In this document: positions 52,482 to 59,428 of the stretch, in pieces
How the letters are laid out: the number at the start of each line of letters is the position of its first letter
Position numbering within the stretch: the first letter of the stretch is position 1
From: Methanoculleus thermophilus
GTDB taxonomy: Archaea > Halobacteriota > Methanomicrobia > Methanomicrobiales > Methanoculleaceae
Reading direction: 5' to 3'
Length of the DNA stretch: 64,000 bases
Assembly: GCF_001571405.1 (NCBI RefSeq)
Contig: NZ_BCNX01000004.1
Span: 210,823-274,822 of the forward strand
Program-made: the position numbers and the translations under genes
Notes under the pieces: generated by a model
The model's input: only the letters and a program-made list of their open reading frames with translations
Databases searched by the model: none
Told to the model about the DNA's origin: nothing

Positions 52482-53611
52482 TGGAAGCATATGATCGTTT
52501 TGAGCTCCTCATAAACGATCGTGTCGTAAAAACACCGGTGGCAATCGCATCCATGGCAGGGATCGTGGATGCCGCCTATGTTCTTGAGCGGGCGGCTCAT
52601 GTCGGGGTCGCCTTCATCGGCGGCTATTCCATCGACGCCCCCACCCTTGAGGCGAGCCGGAAGATGGCCGCAGAGGGCCGCAAAGAGTTTCTCTACGACG
52701 ATCCCATTGAGGCGCTGGAGCAAGAGGTCAATGCCTTAAAGCAGAGCGATGTCGTTACCGGCCTCAACCTCCGCGGGAGCACGCCTGCCGCGTATGCCGA
52801 GGTCGCCGCTGCGTTTGAGGACCAGGTGGTCTACGAGATCGATGCGCACTGCCGGCAGCCCGCGATGCTTGAGGCGGGGTGCGGGGAGTACCTCCTCAAG
52901 AATCCGGCAAAGCTCGTCGAGATCATCCGTGCCCTAAAGGCGGAGGACGTGACGGTCTCGGTGAAGATGCGTGCCGGTGTTGCCAATGATGCCGATCTTG
53001 CCAGGACCGTCTGGAAAGCGGGAGCGGATATCCTTCATGTCGACCTGATGGACTTCGGGCACGTAAGGCTCCGCCAGATCCGCAACGCCTCCCCCCTGAT
53101 GCTGATAGCAAACAACTCCATCAATACCTTCGACCGTGCGATGAACGCCTTCTCACACGGGGCTGATCTCGTTTCGCTTGCCAGGCAGTCCGACCCCTGG
53201 ACGCTTGCCGGCCTCGATGCCGCTATCACCCGGTTCGCCGATGAGTGCGGGTGGTACAACGCCCCAAAACAGCTCTGCCGGGGCGGCGATATCCGGTCGC
53301 TAGCCTTCTGCTGCATGCCGGTGAAGGCCTGCCCGCTCATCCCTGCCCTCCAGAAGTTTGGGCTCTCACGGGAGGAGTACCTGAAACTCAAACAGGAGGC
53401 GGTCAAGGGGACTCCGCTCGACGGCGGTAAGACCACCTGCTTTGGGGGCCTCGCCTGGTGCTGCAAGATCAGCTCGCCCTGCATGTTCCGGAACATGACG
53501 CTTGAAAAGATCGATCTCTCTCCACGCGAGTACATGCGCTGCAAGCGCCGCCTCTCCGAACAGATCGTGCATAGGATATTCGAGGAAGAATCCGCCGATG
53601 AATCGAGCTGA
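52478..53611 (+). CDS. Dus-like TIM-barrel protein with methanogenesis marker 9 domain
   Basis: A 377-residue protein. Residues 1-260 look like a dihydrouridine-synthase-type flavin TIM barrel: VAIASMAGIVDAAYVLERA, GLNLRGSTPAAYAEVAAAF, VSVKMRAGVANDADLARTVW and HGADLVSLARQ. The C-terminal ~110 residues are the methanogenesis marker 9 domain, rich in cysteines (FCCMPVKACPL; TTCFGGLAWCCKISSPCMF), which probably bind an iron-sulfur cluster. Its presence is restricted to methanogens in current knowledge; the reaction is unknown. The ATG overlaps the preceding stop (ATGA) and its end overlaps the CitG-like start by 14 bases. Confidence 0.88.
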   Translation: MMEAYDRFELLINDRVVKTPVAIASMAGIVDAAYVLERAAHVGVAFIGGYSIDAPTLEASRKMAAEGRKEFLYDDPIEALEQEVNALKQSDVVTGLNLRGSTPAAYAEVAAAFEDQVVYEIDAHCRQPAMLEAGCGEYLLKNPAKLVEIIRALKAEDVTVSVKMRAGVANDADLARTVWKAGADILHVDLMDFGHVRLRQIRNASPLMLIANNSINTFDRAMNAFSHGADLVSLARQSDPWTLAGLDAAITRFADECGWYNAPKQLCRGGDIRSLAFCCMPVKACPLIPALQKFGLSREEYLKLKQEAVKGTPLDGGKTTCFGGLAWCCKISSPCMFRNMTLEKIDLSPREYMRCKRRLSEQIVHRIFEEESADESS

Positions 53612-54404
53612 ACGTGCGCAGATGGCGATGATGCTCGAGGTCTGCGCCTATCCGAAACCCGGGAACGTGGACCGGTGCCACGACTATGAGGATACGCGTC
53701 TTGAACACTTTCTCGCCTCGACGATCCTCGCACGACCCGTCTTCGATGCGGCCGAGAGGGACGGCGGCCGGGTCGGAAGCCTGATCCGTGAGGCGGTCCG
53801 CCGGACGAACAATCATTCCGGAGGAAACACCCATTTTGGGGCGTTCATCCTCCTCGTTCCCCTCGTCCTCGGCGGGGATATCGAGGGAGCACGGAGGGTC
53901 GTTGCTGAAACCGATGTCGAGGACGCGGTCGATTTTTATGCGGCCTTCGGCCTCACGAGCGTTCGGATGGGAGAGAGCGACGACCTGGACGTGAACGACC
54001 CGGCCTCAATCGCCGCGATCCGGGAGCGGGGGATGACCCTTGCAGATATTATGGCCTACTCGGCGCCCCGGGATATGGTTGCCCGGGAGTGGACGAACGG
54101 ATTTGCCCTGACACGCCGGTGTGCGGACCTGCTGCATGCGCACGGGTGCGGACGGAAGGCAATCGTGGATGCATTCCTCGACCTTCTTGCGACGGAGCCG
54201 GATACGTTTATCGCAAAGAAGCACGGGATGGAGGTTGCGGAGCGGACGATGCGGTGTGCGGCAGAGGTGCTTGAGAATAAGCGCGATCTCACTGCATTCG
54301 ATGTGGAGTGCATCAGAGACGGCATAAATCCCGGCTCGATCGCCGATATCACGATTGCCGGGATCTACGTAGCCCTCGGGGAGGGGTGGCGGTGGGATTG
54401 CTGA
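53598..54404 (+). CDS. CitG-like triphosphoribosyl-dephospho-CoA synthase family protein
   Basis: A 268-residue all-helical protein of the CitG/MdcB family. Conserved blocks are visible: MLEVCAYPKPGNVDRCHDYED, GGNTHFGAFILLVPLVLGG (GxNTHxGxI), DEDTFIAKKHG-like PDTFIAKKHGMEVAE and NPGSIADITIAGIYVAL (N-P-G-[ST]-x-[AD]-D). In bacteria CitG makes the citrate lyase prosthetic group precursor; methanogens lack citrate lyase, so a different ATP-dependent nucleotide condensation is likely. Overlap with both neighbours (14 bases before, 13 after) shows tight operon structure with the marker 9 and DUF447 genes. Confidence 0.85.
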   Translation: MNRAERAQMAMMLEVCAYPKPGNVDRCHDYEDTRLEHFLASTILARPVFDAAERDGGRVGSLIREAVRRTNNHSGGNTHFGAFILLVPLVLGGDIEGARRVVAETDVEDAVDFYAAFGLTSVRMGESDDLDVNDPASIAAIRERGMTLADIMAYSAPRDMVAREWTNGFALTRRCADLLHAHGCGRKAIVDAFLDLLATEPDTFIAKKHGMEVAERTMRCAAEVLENKRDLTAFDVECIRDGINPGSIADITIAGIYVALGEGWRWDC

Positions 54405-54961
54405 CCGAAGGGATCAACGAGGTGATCGCGACCACCGACGGCAACGCCGCCCCGATGGGGATCATCAATCGGAACGGAACGCTCCATATGGTCCTCTTCC
54501 GCGGGAGCCACACCGCCCGGAATGTCGTCCGCGACCGCTGGGTGGTGGCGAACTTCACCTTTGACCCCGTCATCTATGTCCGCACGGCGTTTGACGACCT
54601 CCCCGATGATGCCTTCGTCCGGGAGGAGGTCGACGGGATGACCGTCTGTCGGCTCCGCGATGCCGAGGCCTGGGCTGCATTTGCTGCGGACGTGGAGCGG
54701 TCGGGAGACGAGGCGATCACGGTCCGGCTCACTCCCCTCCGTGAAGAGGTGCTGGATCTCCAACTGCACCCGGTGAACCGGGGCTTTGCGAGCATCGTGG
54801 ACGCGACGGTCCACGCCACCCGCTACGTCAAAAACCGCGACCCCTGGCTCGGAGAACTGATCGAGCACCACGCCGGCCTTGCGCGGAAGTGCGGGGGGCC
54901 CCGGGAATGGGAGGCGCTTGAACTCCTCAAGCGATATATCGCCGACCGGGCCGGTGAGTGA
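54392..54961 (+). CDS. DUF447 family protein
   Basis: A 189-residue protein of the DUF447 family, with a split-barrel flavin-binding-like fold: LLTEGINEVIATTDGNAAPMGII, HMVLFRGSHTARNVVRDRWVVANFTFDPVIYVRTAF and LHPVNRGFASIVDATVHATRYV. From memory, DUF447 and CitG-like genes also occur in the C1-transfer gene clusters of methylotrophic bacteria, so a link with methanopterin or methanofuran cofactors is possible. The GTG at 54392 is chosen because the frame before it is antisense-like and GGGGAGGGGTGG lies directly upstream. Confidence 0.8.
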   Translation: MGLLTEGINEVIATTDGNAAPMGIINRNGTLHMVLFRGSHTARNVVRDRWVVANFTFDPVIYVRTAFDDLPDDAFVREEVDGMTVCRLRDAEAWAAFAADVERSGDEAITVRLTPLREEVLDLQLHPVNRGFASIVDATVHATRYVKNRDPWLGELIEHHAGLARKCGGPREWEALELLKRYIADRAGE

Positions 54962-55050
54962 GGGAGTATAATACTCCTCCATCCGGTCAGAATGCGAGCA
55001 GGCGCTCGCATTGAGCACTTTTTCTATGATGTTTGAACTATAATAATCAA

Positions 55051-55057
55051 TATATAG
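55051..55057 (+). promoter_or_regulatory. TATA box of fasciclin gene 1
   Basis: TATATAG in AATATATAG, about 45 bases before ATG 55098; an AGGAAGGTG ribosome site follows in the leader. Confidence 0.5.
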
Positions 55058-55097
55058 AATGATCTCCACGGAAGGCCCTTACAGGAAGGTGCCTGGT

Positions 55098-55547
55098 ATG
55101 GCGAAGATCTTTGAGATACTCAAGAGCGATGGAAGATTCAGCCGGCTCATCGAGATTGTCCAGACCCTCGGTGAGGATGCGATGCTGCAGGGTGAGGGGC
55201 CGATGACGTTCTTTGCTCCGGTTGACTCGGCATGGGACGCGATCCCCGAGCCGAACAGGTCGATGATCTTAAACGACAAGCAGATGCTCTCGCATCTCAT
55301 CGACTTCTTTACGATAGGGAACCATGCGTGTACTCTCGATAAACTGCTTGCAAAGAATGTCGTGGAGACTCTCGAAGGAAATCGCATCATGGTCCGAAAG
55401 ACCGAGCGGGGCACGCAGGTTGATGAGGCTCTCGTGCTCGAGGGGGATATCAAGGCCGACAACGGCATCATCCACGCCCTTGATAGCGTTCCCTTTGTGA
55501 CCCTCTCGCAGGCCTTTGAGGCTTACACGCCATCGGCAAGCGAGTGA
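55098..55547 (+). CDS. Fasciclin (FAS1) domain protein 1
   Basis: A 149-residue protein made of a single FAS1 domain: EGPMTFFAPVDSAWDAIP (first conserved block), LSHLIDFFTIGNHACTL in place of the usual YHV block, and DNGIIHALDSVPF (second block). FAS1 domains usually mediate adhesion outside the cell, but this protein starts MAKIFEILKSDGRFSR with no signal peptide or anchor, so it should be cytosolic unless exported by another route. It is the most divergent of four consecutive FAS1 genes. Upstream of ATG 55098 is AGGAAGGTG; the frame from 55059 is longer but unlikely. Confidence 0.85.
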   Translation: MAKIFEILKSDGRFSRLIEIVQTLGEDAMLQGEGPMTFFAPVDSAWDAIPEPNRSMILNDKQMLSHLIDFFTIGNHACTLDKLLAKNVVETLEGNRIMVRKTERGTQVDEALVLEGDIKADNGIIHALDSVPFVTLSQAFEAYTPSASE

Positions 55548-55720
55548 ACGAGAAACCCTTTTTTTGCCCGGCGTTTGTGCCTCTGTATCCGGGGTTGCGC
55601 TAGTTCGATGCCAAATTCAGCTCCATGCTGCCACAAGCGGGCATATCCAGTCTGGCCTCTCAACCAGTCGCATGCAGTCCCTGTCCGGTCGGGATTGTTG
55701 ACGGAGAACTATTGACGTAA

Positions 55721-55730
55721 TTATATATAC
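55721..55730 (+). promoter_or_regulatory. TATA box of fasciclin gene 2
   Basis: TTATATATAC, about 45 bases before ATG 55771. Confidence 0.55.
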
Positions 55731-55770
55731 TTCTACAAATGATCCCGCAGTCCATCTTGGGGGACAACCG

Positions 55771-56199
55771 ATGAAGAGCATCTTTGAGACTGCCCGTGAG
55801 GACGACCGGCTGAGCACCTCGCTTCGGATAGTACAGGTCGGTGAGATGGTGCCCCTCCTGGACGAGGTTGGAGAGTATACTGCGTTCTTCCCGACGAACG
55901 AAGCATTCTCCAGATTTCCCGCAGAGGTGCTGCATGCGGTCATGGTCGACCGGGAGCGACTTACCAGCCTGATCAAGTACCATGTGGTCCAGGGTAAACT
56001 CACCGTACAGGAACTGGCTCAGATGGAGGCGATCCGGACTCTTCAGGGCGACCACCTGGAGATTGAGGGGGGTCCGGAGATGGTGAAGGTGAATGATGCT
56101 GCCATCATCCAGGCCAACGTCGACTGCACAAATGGGATGTACCATGTCATCGATCAGGTGCTCCTGCCCCGTGCAGTCGAGGCGCGGGTGACGCGGTGA
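55771..56199 (+). CDS. Fasciclin (FAS1) domain protein 2
   Basis: A 142-residue single FAS1 domain: VGEYTAFFPTNEAFSRFP, LIKYHVVQGKLTVQEL (the conserved YH), LQGDHLEIEGGPEMVKVNDA and CTNGMYHVIDQVLLP. It has no signal peptide. The gap to the first FAS1 gene is 223 bases and it has its own TATA box (55721-55730), so the four genes are transcribed separately. It shares the MKSIxET start with the next two copies, which points to tandem duplication. Confidence 0.88.
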   Translation: MKSIFETAREDDRLSTSLRIVQVGEMVPLLDEVGEYTAFFPTNEAFSRFPAEVLHAVMVDRERLTSLIKYHVVQGKLTVQELAQMEAIRTLQGDHLEIEGGPEMVKVNDAAIIQANVDCTNGMYHVIDQVLLPRAVEARVTR

Positions 56200-56256
56200 T
56201 ACGGATATCACCCCGGTCTGCAGGCTCTCACGGGGATCGTGCGGGACCACCCGCAG

Positions 56257-56264
56257 TTTTATAA
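56257..56264 (+). promoter_or_regulatory. TATA box of fasciclin gene 3
   Basis: TTTTATAA, about 40 bases before ATG 56301. Confidence 0.5.
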
Positions 56265-56300
56265 CCTCGCCACCCCATCCCACGGCGGGAGCTGGTTTGC

Positions 56301-56726
56301 ATGAAGAGTATCCTTGAAACTCTACGGGAATCGGGGTCGTTTACGATCTTCCTTGACCTCGTTCGAACAGCCGGTCTGGAAGGGAGGCTGAGCACCGAAG
56401 GTCCGTATACGCTCTTTGTCCCGAACGACGACGCGTTTGGGATGGTATCCCGGTCGGAGCTCGACGCCATCCGGGGAGATGCCGACCGGCTCATCGATGT
56501 CCTGAACTACCATATCGTCCCGGGAGTGCACTCCATGATAGATCTCCTCGGGATACGGACCCTGCGGTCGCTGGAGGGTGATGACCTGACCGTGGAGATC
56601 GCGCCGGAAGGAGTGTTGGTCAACAACGTCCCGGTTGTAGAGTCCGATGCCTGGTGTACGAACGGGATCTGCCACGCGATCTACACGTTGCTCCTTCCCC
56701 CGGTTGCGAGAACCGTGGCTGCATAG
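56301..56726 (+). CDS. Fasciclin (FAS1) domain protein 3
   Basis: A 141-residue single FAS1 domain: TEGPYTLFVPNDDAFGMV, LNYHIVPGVHSMIDLLGI, LTVEIAPEGVLVNNVPVVESDAWCTNGICHAIYTLLLPP. The core blocks are the closest of the set to classical FAS1. No signal peptide. It is very similar to copy 4, including VPVVESDAxCTNGICHAI, so these two are the most recent duplicates. Two conserved cysteines (in the CTNGIC stretch) might bind a metal or form a disulfide. Confidence 0.9.
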   Translation: MKSILETLRESGSFTIFLDLVRTAGLEGRLSTEGPYTLFVPNDDAFGMVSRSELDAIRGDADRLIDVLNYHIVPGVHSMIDLLGIRTLRSLEGDDLTVEIAPEGVLVNNVPVVESDAWCTNGICHAIYTLLLPPVARTVAA

Positions 56727-56754
56727 AGTGGATCCTGGATGAGCCGTGAGAATG

Positions 56755-56762
56755 TATAAATA
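56755..56762 (+). promoter_or_regulatory. TATA box of fasciclin gene 4
   Basis: TATAAATA, centred about 30 bases before ATG 56788; short leader with GTGAGGG. Confidence 0.55.
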
Positions 56763-56787
56763 ATCCTGCATAGAGTGAGGGAACACC

Positions 56788-57213
56788 ATGAAGAGCATCA
56801 TCGAAACCCTGGAGGATTCCGGAAGCTTCACCGTGTTCCTTGAATTCGTCAGAATTGCAGGGATGGAGCCGATGCTTCGCGAGAGGGGGCCATTCACGGT
56901 CTTTGTCCCGACGGACGAGGCGTTTGCCCGGGTCCCGAAAGAGCGGATGGACGAACTGCGGCAGGACCCGGACAAACTTCTCCTGATCATGAGTTACCAT
57001 GTGGTTCCGGGGCAGTTTACCTCGGAGGATCTCAAGAGCCTTGCCGCCGTCAGGTCGAGTATCGGAACAGAGATCGTCCTCCGGTCGTCCGATCGGGGCA
57101 TAACCGTCAACAGCGTTCCGATCGTCGAGAGCGATGCGTTCTGCACGAACGGGATCTGCCACGCCATCGCGTCGGCGCTCGTTCCGCCGGTGGTTGAGAT
57201 CGTCCCGTCCTGA
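56788..57213 (+). CDS. Fasciclin (FAS1) domain protein 4
   Basis: A 141-residue single FAS1 domain: RGPFTVFVPTDEAFARVP, IMSYHVVPGQFTSEDLKSL, ITVNSVPIVESDAFCTNGICHAI. Same N-terminal pattern (MKSIIETLEDSGSFTVFLE) as copy 3. No signal peptide or anchor. It is the last of the array, 17 bases from the converging UV endonuclease gene. Confidence 0.9.
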   Translation: MKSIIETLEDSGSFTVFLEFVRIAGMEPMLRERGPFTVFVPTDEAFARVPKERMDELRQDPDKLLLIMSYHVVPGQFTSEDLKSLAAVRSSIGTEIVLRSSDRGITVNSVPIVESDAFCTNGICHAIASALVPPVVEIVPS

Positions 57214-57230
57214 CCCGGGCTCTTAGTGCT

Positions 57231-58127
57231 CTATCTTGGGAGGAACCGCCTATCCGAGCGGGCGATCTCGACGGCGGCAAGAGCGCTCTTTTCTTTGTCC
57301 TTGATCTCGAGCATGATATCCATATCTGTCGGTGCGGTCTCGCCGAGGAACTGCGCAAAGGCCGCTCCGTCCAGGCTTTCTGTATGCCTGCCCTTCCGGG
57401 CTTTGGGCATCTGGGTGCTGTAGTCGACCATCGGGATGCCGTCTTCTGGCCCCCAGGTTGCGCTGCACAGTTCAACCGCTTCGGTCACCGTCTCCCCGGA
57501 GGAGTTGACCTGATGATGTAGCGAGTCGAAGAGGACCGGTATCGCGGTCTCCTTGTGGATCGCGAGGCAGTCGGCCAGGGTGTAACGCGGGTCGTCGTTC
57601 TCGATGACCAACCGGCGGAGGATACTCTCGTCGAGACGGGCATACTCGCGGCAGAAGCGCTCCATCGAGGCCTTGCGGTCGCCGTAGATGCCGCCGACGT
57701 GAATCTGGATCTTCGCGGTCGCATCAAGGTGCAGGGCGTCGAGGACCGCGGCGTGGTAACGAAGTTCGGCAAGGCTTCTGTCGATGATCTCCGGATCTTT
57801 GGCGTTGATGATGACGAACTGGTCCGGGTGCATGGAGATCCGCATATCGTGCTCGCGGATGAACCGGCCGATCTCTGAGAACGTCTCAGAGAAGGTCTCC
57901 CGCCAGGGGGCGGTGCAGACCGGGTGCGATGCAAACGGGACGAGGTCGGAGGTGATCCGGAAGAAGAGGATATCCGATGCCAGGTTGAAGCGGAGGATCG
58001 CATCGAGGCAGCGGAGATTCTTGCTGAGGGTCTCTTCCAGCCGCTCGCGGGAGTACGAGGCGAGCCGGAACGTGCGCCCGGAGGAGCAGCCGATGCTCCT
58101 GTTGATGCACGGGTAGCCGATCTTCAT
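57231..58127 (-). CDS. uvsE: UV DNA damage endonuclease (UVDE family)
   Basis: A 298-residue TIM-barrel endonuclease that nicks DNA 5' to UV photoproducts and other lesions. KIGYPCINRSIGCSSGRTFR at the start, DILFFRITSDLVPFASHP, ISMHPDQFVIINAKD, IQIHVGGIYGDRKASMERF, LVIENDDPRYTLADCL and PVLFDSLHHQVN supply the metal-binding His, Asp and Glu residues in family order. Length matches bacterial and archaeal UvsE. It lies downstream of the MutY-like gene on the same strand (34-base gap), making a small base-damage repair unit. Confidence 0.93.
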   Translation of the reverse strand: MKIGYPCINRSIGCSSGRTFRLASYSRERLEETLSKNLRCLDAILRFNLASDILFFRITSDLVPFASHPVCTAPWRETFSETFSEIGRFIREHDMRISMHPDQFVIINAKDPEIIDRSLAELRYHAAVLDALHLDATAKIQIHVGGIYGDRKASMERFCREYARLDESILRRLVIENDDPRYTLADCLAIHKETAIPVLFDSLHHQVNSSGETVTEAVELCSATWGPEDGIPMVDYSTQMPKARKGRHTESLDGAAFAQFLGETAPTDMDIMLEIKDKEKSALAAVEIARSDRRFLPR

Positions 58128-58161
58128 ACCCCGCGGGGTGGCGCCCTTCCGGCATCAACCT

Positions 58162-59103
58162 TCACCTGCAGGTGTAGGTCCCGTCGCTCTCGGCGACGAA
58201 CCCCTCCTGGGCGAGGTCGGCGAGGATCCTTCTTACCCGACCGGGGTCTTCACCGGTTCGGGCGGCGGCCTCACCTTCCGTGACTGCACCCTCCTCGAGG
58301 ACGAGGGCGAGCAGCCGGCCGCGGACCTGCCGGTCGGAGCCTTCGAACCGGCTCTGCCGGGAGTAGGATGCGCTCCGCCGGTTTGGGTTTGCCGTCCGTT
58401 TCTTTAGGACCGAACCGTAGTCCATTAACGCACTGTACCACTCGCGGGGGTTCTCCCGGTAGAGGGCCCGCTCCACGACCGGGAGGATCTCATCATCCCT
58501 GACTCCCTCTTTTTCGGGGAAGAAGAAGTGGATGAAGACCCGCCGGATGTTCGTCTCTATGTAGACGACCGGCATATTGAAGGCATACGCGCAGATGGCA
58601 GCCGCGGTCGCCTTCCCGATGCCGGGGAAGGTCGCGAGCGTCTCGACGTCCGCGGGGAGCCGGCCGCCGTACTCCTCGACGACGCGCTGCGCCGTCTTCT
58701 GGAGGGCGATTGCCCGGCGGTTGTAACCCATCCCCTGCCAGGCGAGGAGGATCTCGCTCTTTGGCGCGCGGGCGAGGCTTGCAAAGTCGGGAAACCGGTT
58801 GAGGAACTCGCGGTACTTCCCGGCGACCCGCTCGACCTGTGTCTGCTGGAGCATGATCTCGGAGACGAGGATCCGGTATGGGTCGGTGGTCCGCCGCCAG
58901 GGGAGATCGCGGCCGTGGTTGCGGTAGTGGGAGAGGATGAGGTCTTGAAAGAGGGCGATGGCCCTCTGGGTGATCCCGTGCGCCCGGGTCTCTTCGAGGA
59001 TTCGCCGTTCGAGGTCGTTCTGGTCGGGGTCGAGGCTGCCGATCACGGTATCTGGTTTGTCGGACAGGGGGAAATAGGTTGGGCGGGGGGTGATCGGGAT
59101 CAA
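58162..59103 (-). CDS. MutY-like HhH-GPD glycosylase without the Fe-S cluster
   Basis: A 313-residue (from TTG 59103; GTG 59046 is an alternative) DNA glycosylase of the MutY branch. RDLPWRRTTDPYRILVSEIMLQQTQVERV contains the catalytic Glu82, and FPGIGKATAAAI (160-171) is the helix-hairpin-helix. The catalytic aspartate of MutY is replaced: the segment is VVYIETNIRRVF with Glu183 where MutY has an Asp. After ALMDYGSVL the four-Cys cluster loop of MutY/EndoIII is absent. The C-terminal ~75 residues are a winged-helix-like segment (GAVTEGEAAARTGEDPGRVRRI), not the MutT-like domain. Substrate specificity therefore cannot be assumed. Confidence 0.82.
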   Translation of the reverse strand: MIPITPRPTYFPLSDKPDTVIGSLDPDQNDLERRILEETRAHGITQRAIALFQDLILSHYRNHGRDLPWRRTTDPYRILVSEIMLQQTQVERVAGKYREFLNRFPDFASLARAPKSEILLAWQGMGYNRRAIALQKTAQRVVEEYGGRLPADVETLATFPGIGKATAAAICAYAFNMPVVYIETNIRRVFIHFFFPEKEGVRDDEILPVVERALYRENPREWYSALMDYGSVLKKRTANPNRRSASYSRQSRFEGSDRQVRGRLLALVLEEGAVTEGEAAARTGEDPGRVRRILADLAQEGFVAESDGTYTCR

Positions 59104-59428
59104 TGGGTCGGCTTTTTCATCGCTGTAGATGTCAGGGTGTGATGATGGATGGGGTACGATGAAGGGCCCTCTATACTACTTGACTGCCCATATACTGGAC
59201 CGTGGGGGATATCGCCATAGGGGGGAGAGGTTACAGGGGAGGGGGGAGCATCCCCCCTCGAAACTCTCCGAGTTTCTCAAGCTCGCTTCGCTCGCACTCC
59301 CCTGTCCCCACCCCCCAGTTGCGATGCCCCCTGGAAAGCCGTGCATGGGTCATGGGGTCACTGAACACTAGGTTGCTCGGAAGATCCCCTGGTTTTAGGA
59401 AGTGGCGCAACTGGTGGTTACGCGTTCT
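59104..59428. other. Intergenic region holding a REP-like structured element
   Basis: About 325 bases between the MutY-like gene and the end of the helicase gene. It contains a REP-like cruciform (59233-59305, listed separately); the rest shows no open frame with a family signal. Confidence 0.5.
59233..59305. repeat. REP-like multi-stem element
   Basis: An outer stem (ACAGGGGAG 59233-59241 with CTCCCCTGT 59297-59305) encloses GGGGGA/TCCCCC around GCA (59242-59256) and GAAACTC/GAGTTTC around TCC (59260-59276), plus AGCTCGCTTCGCTCGC. This three-way-junction layout between genes is typical of repetitive extragenic palindromes. I see only one copy in the window. Confidence 0.5.
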
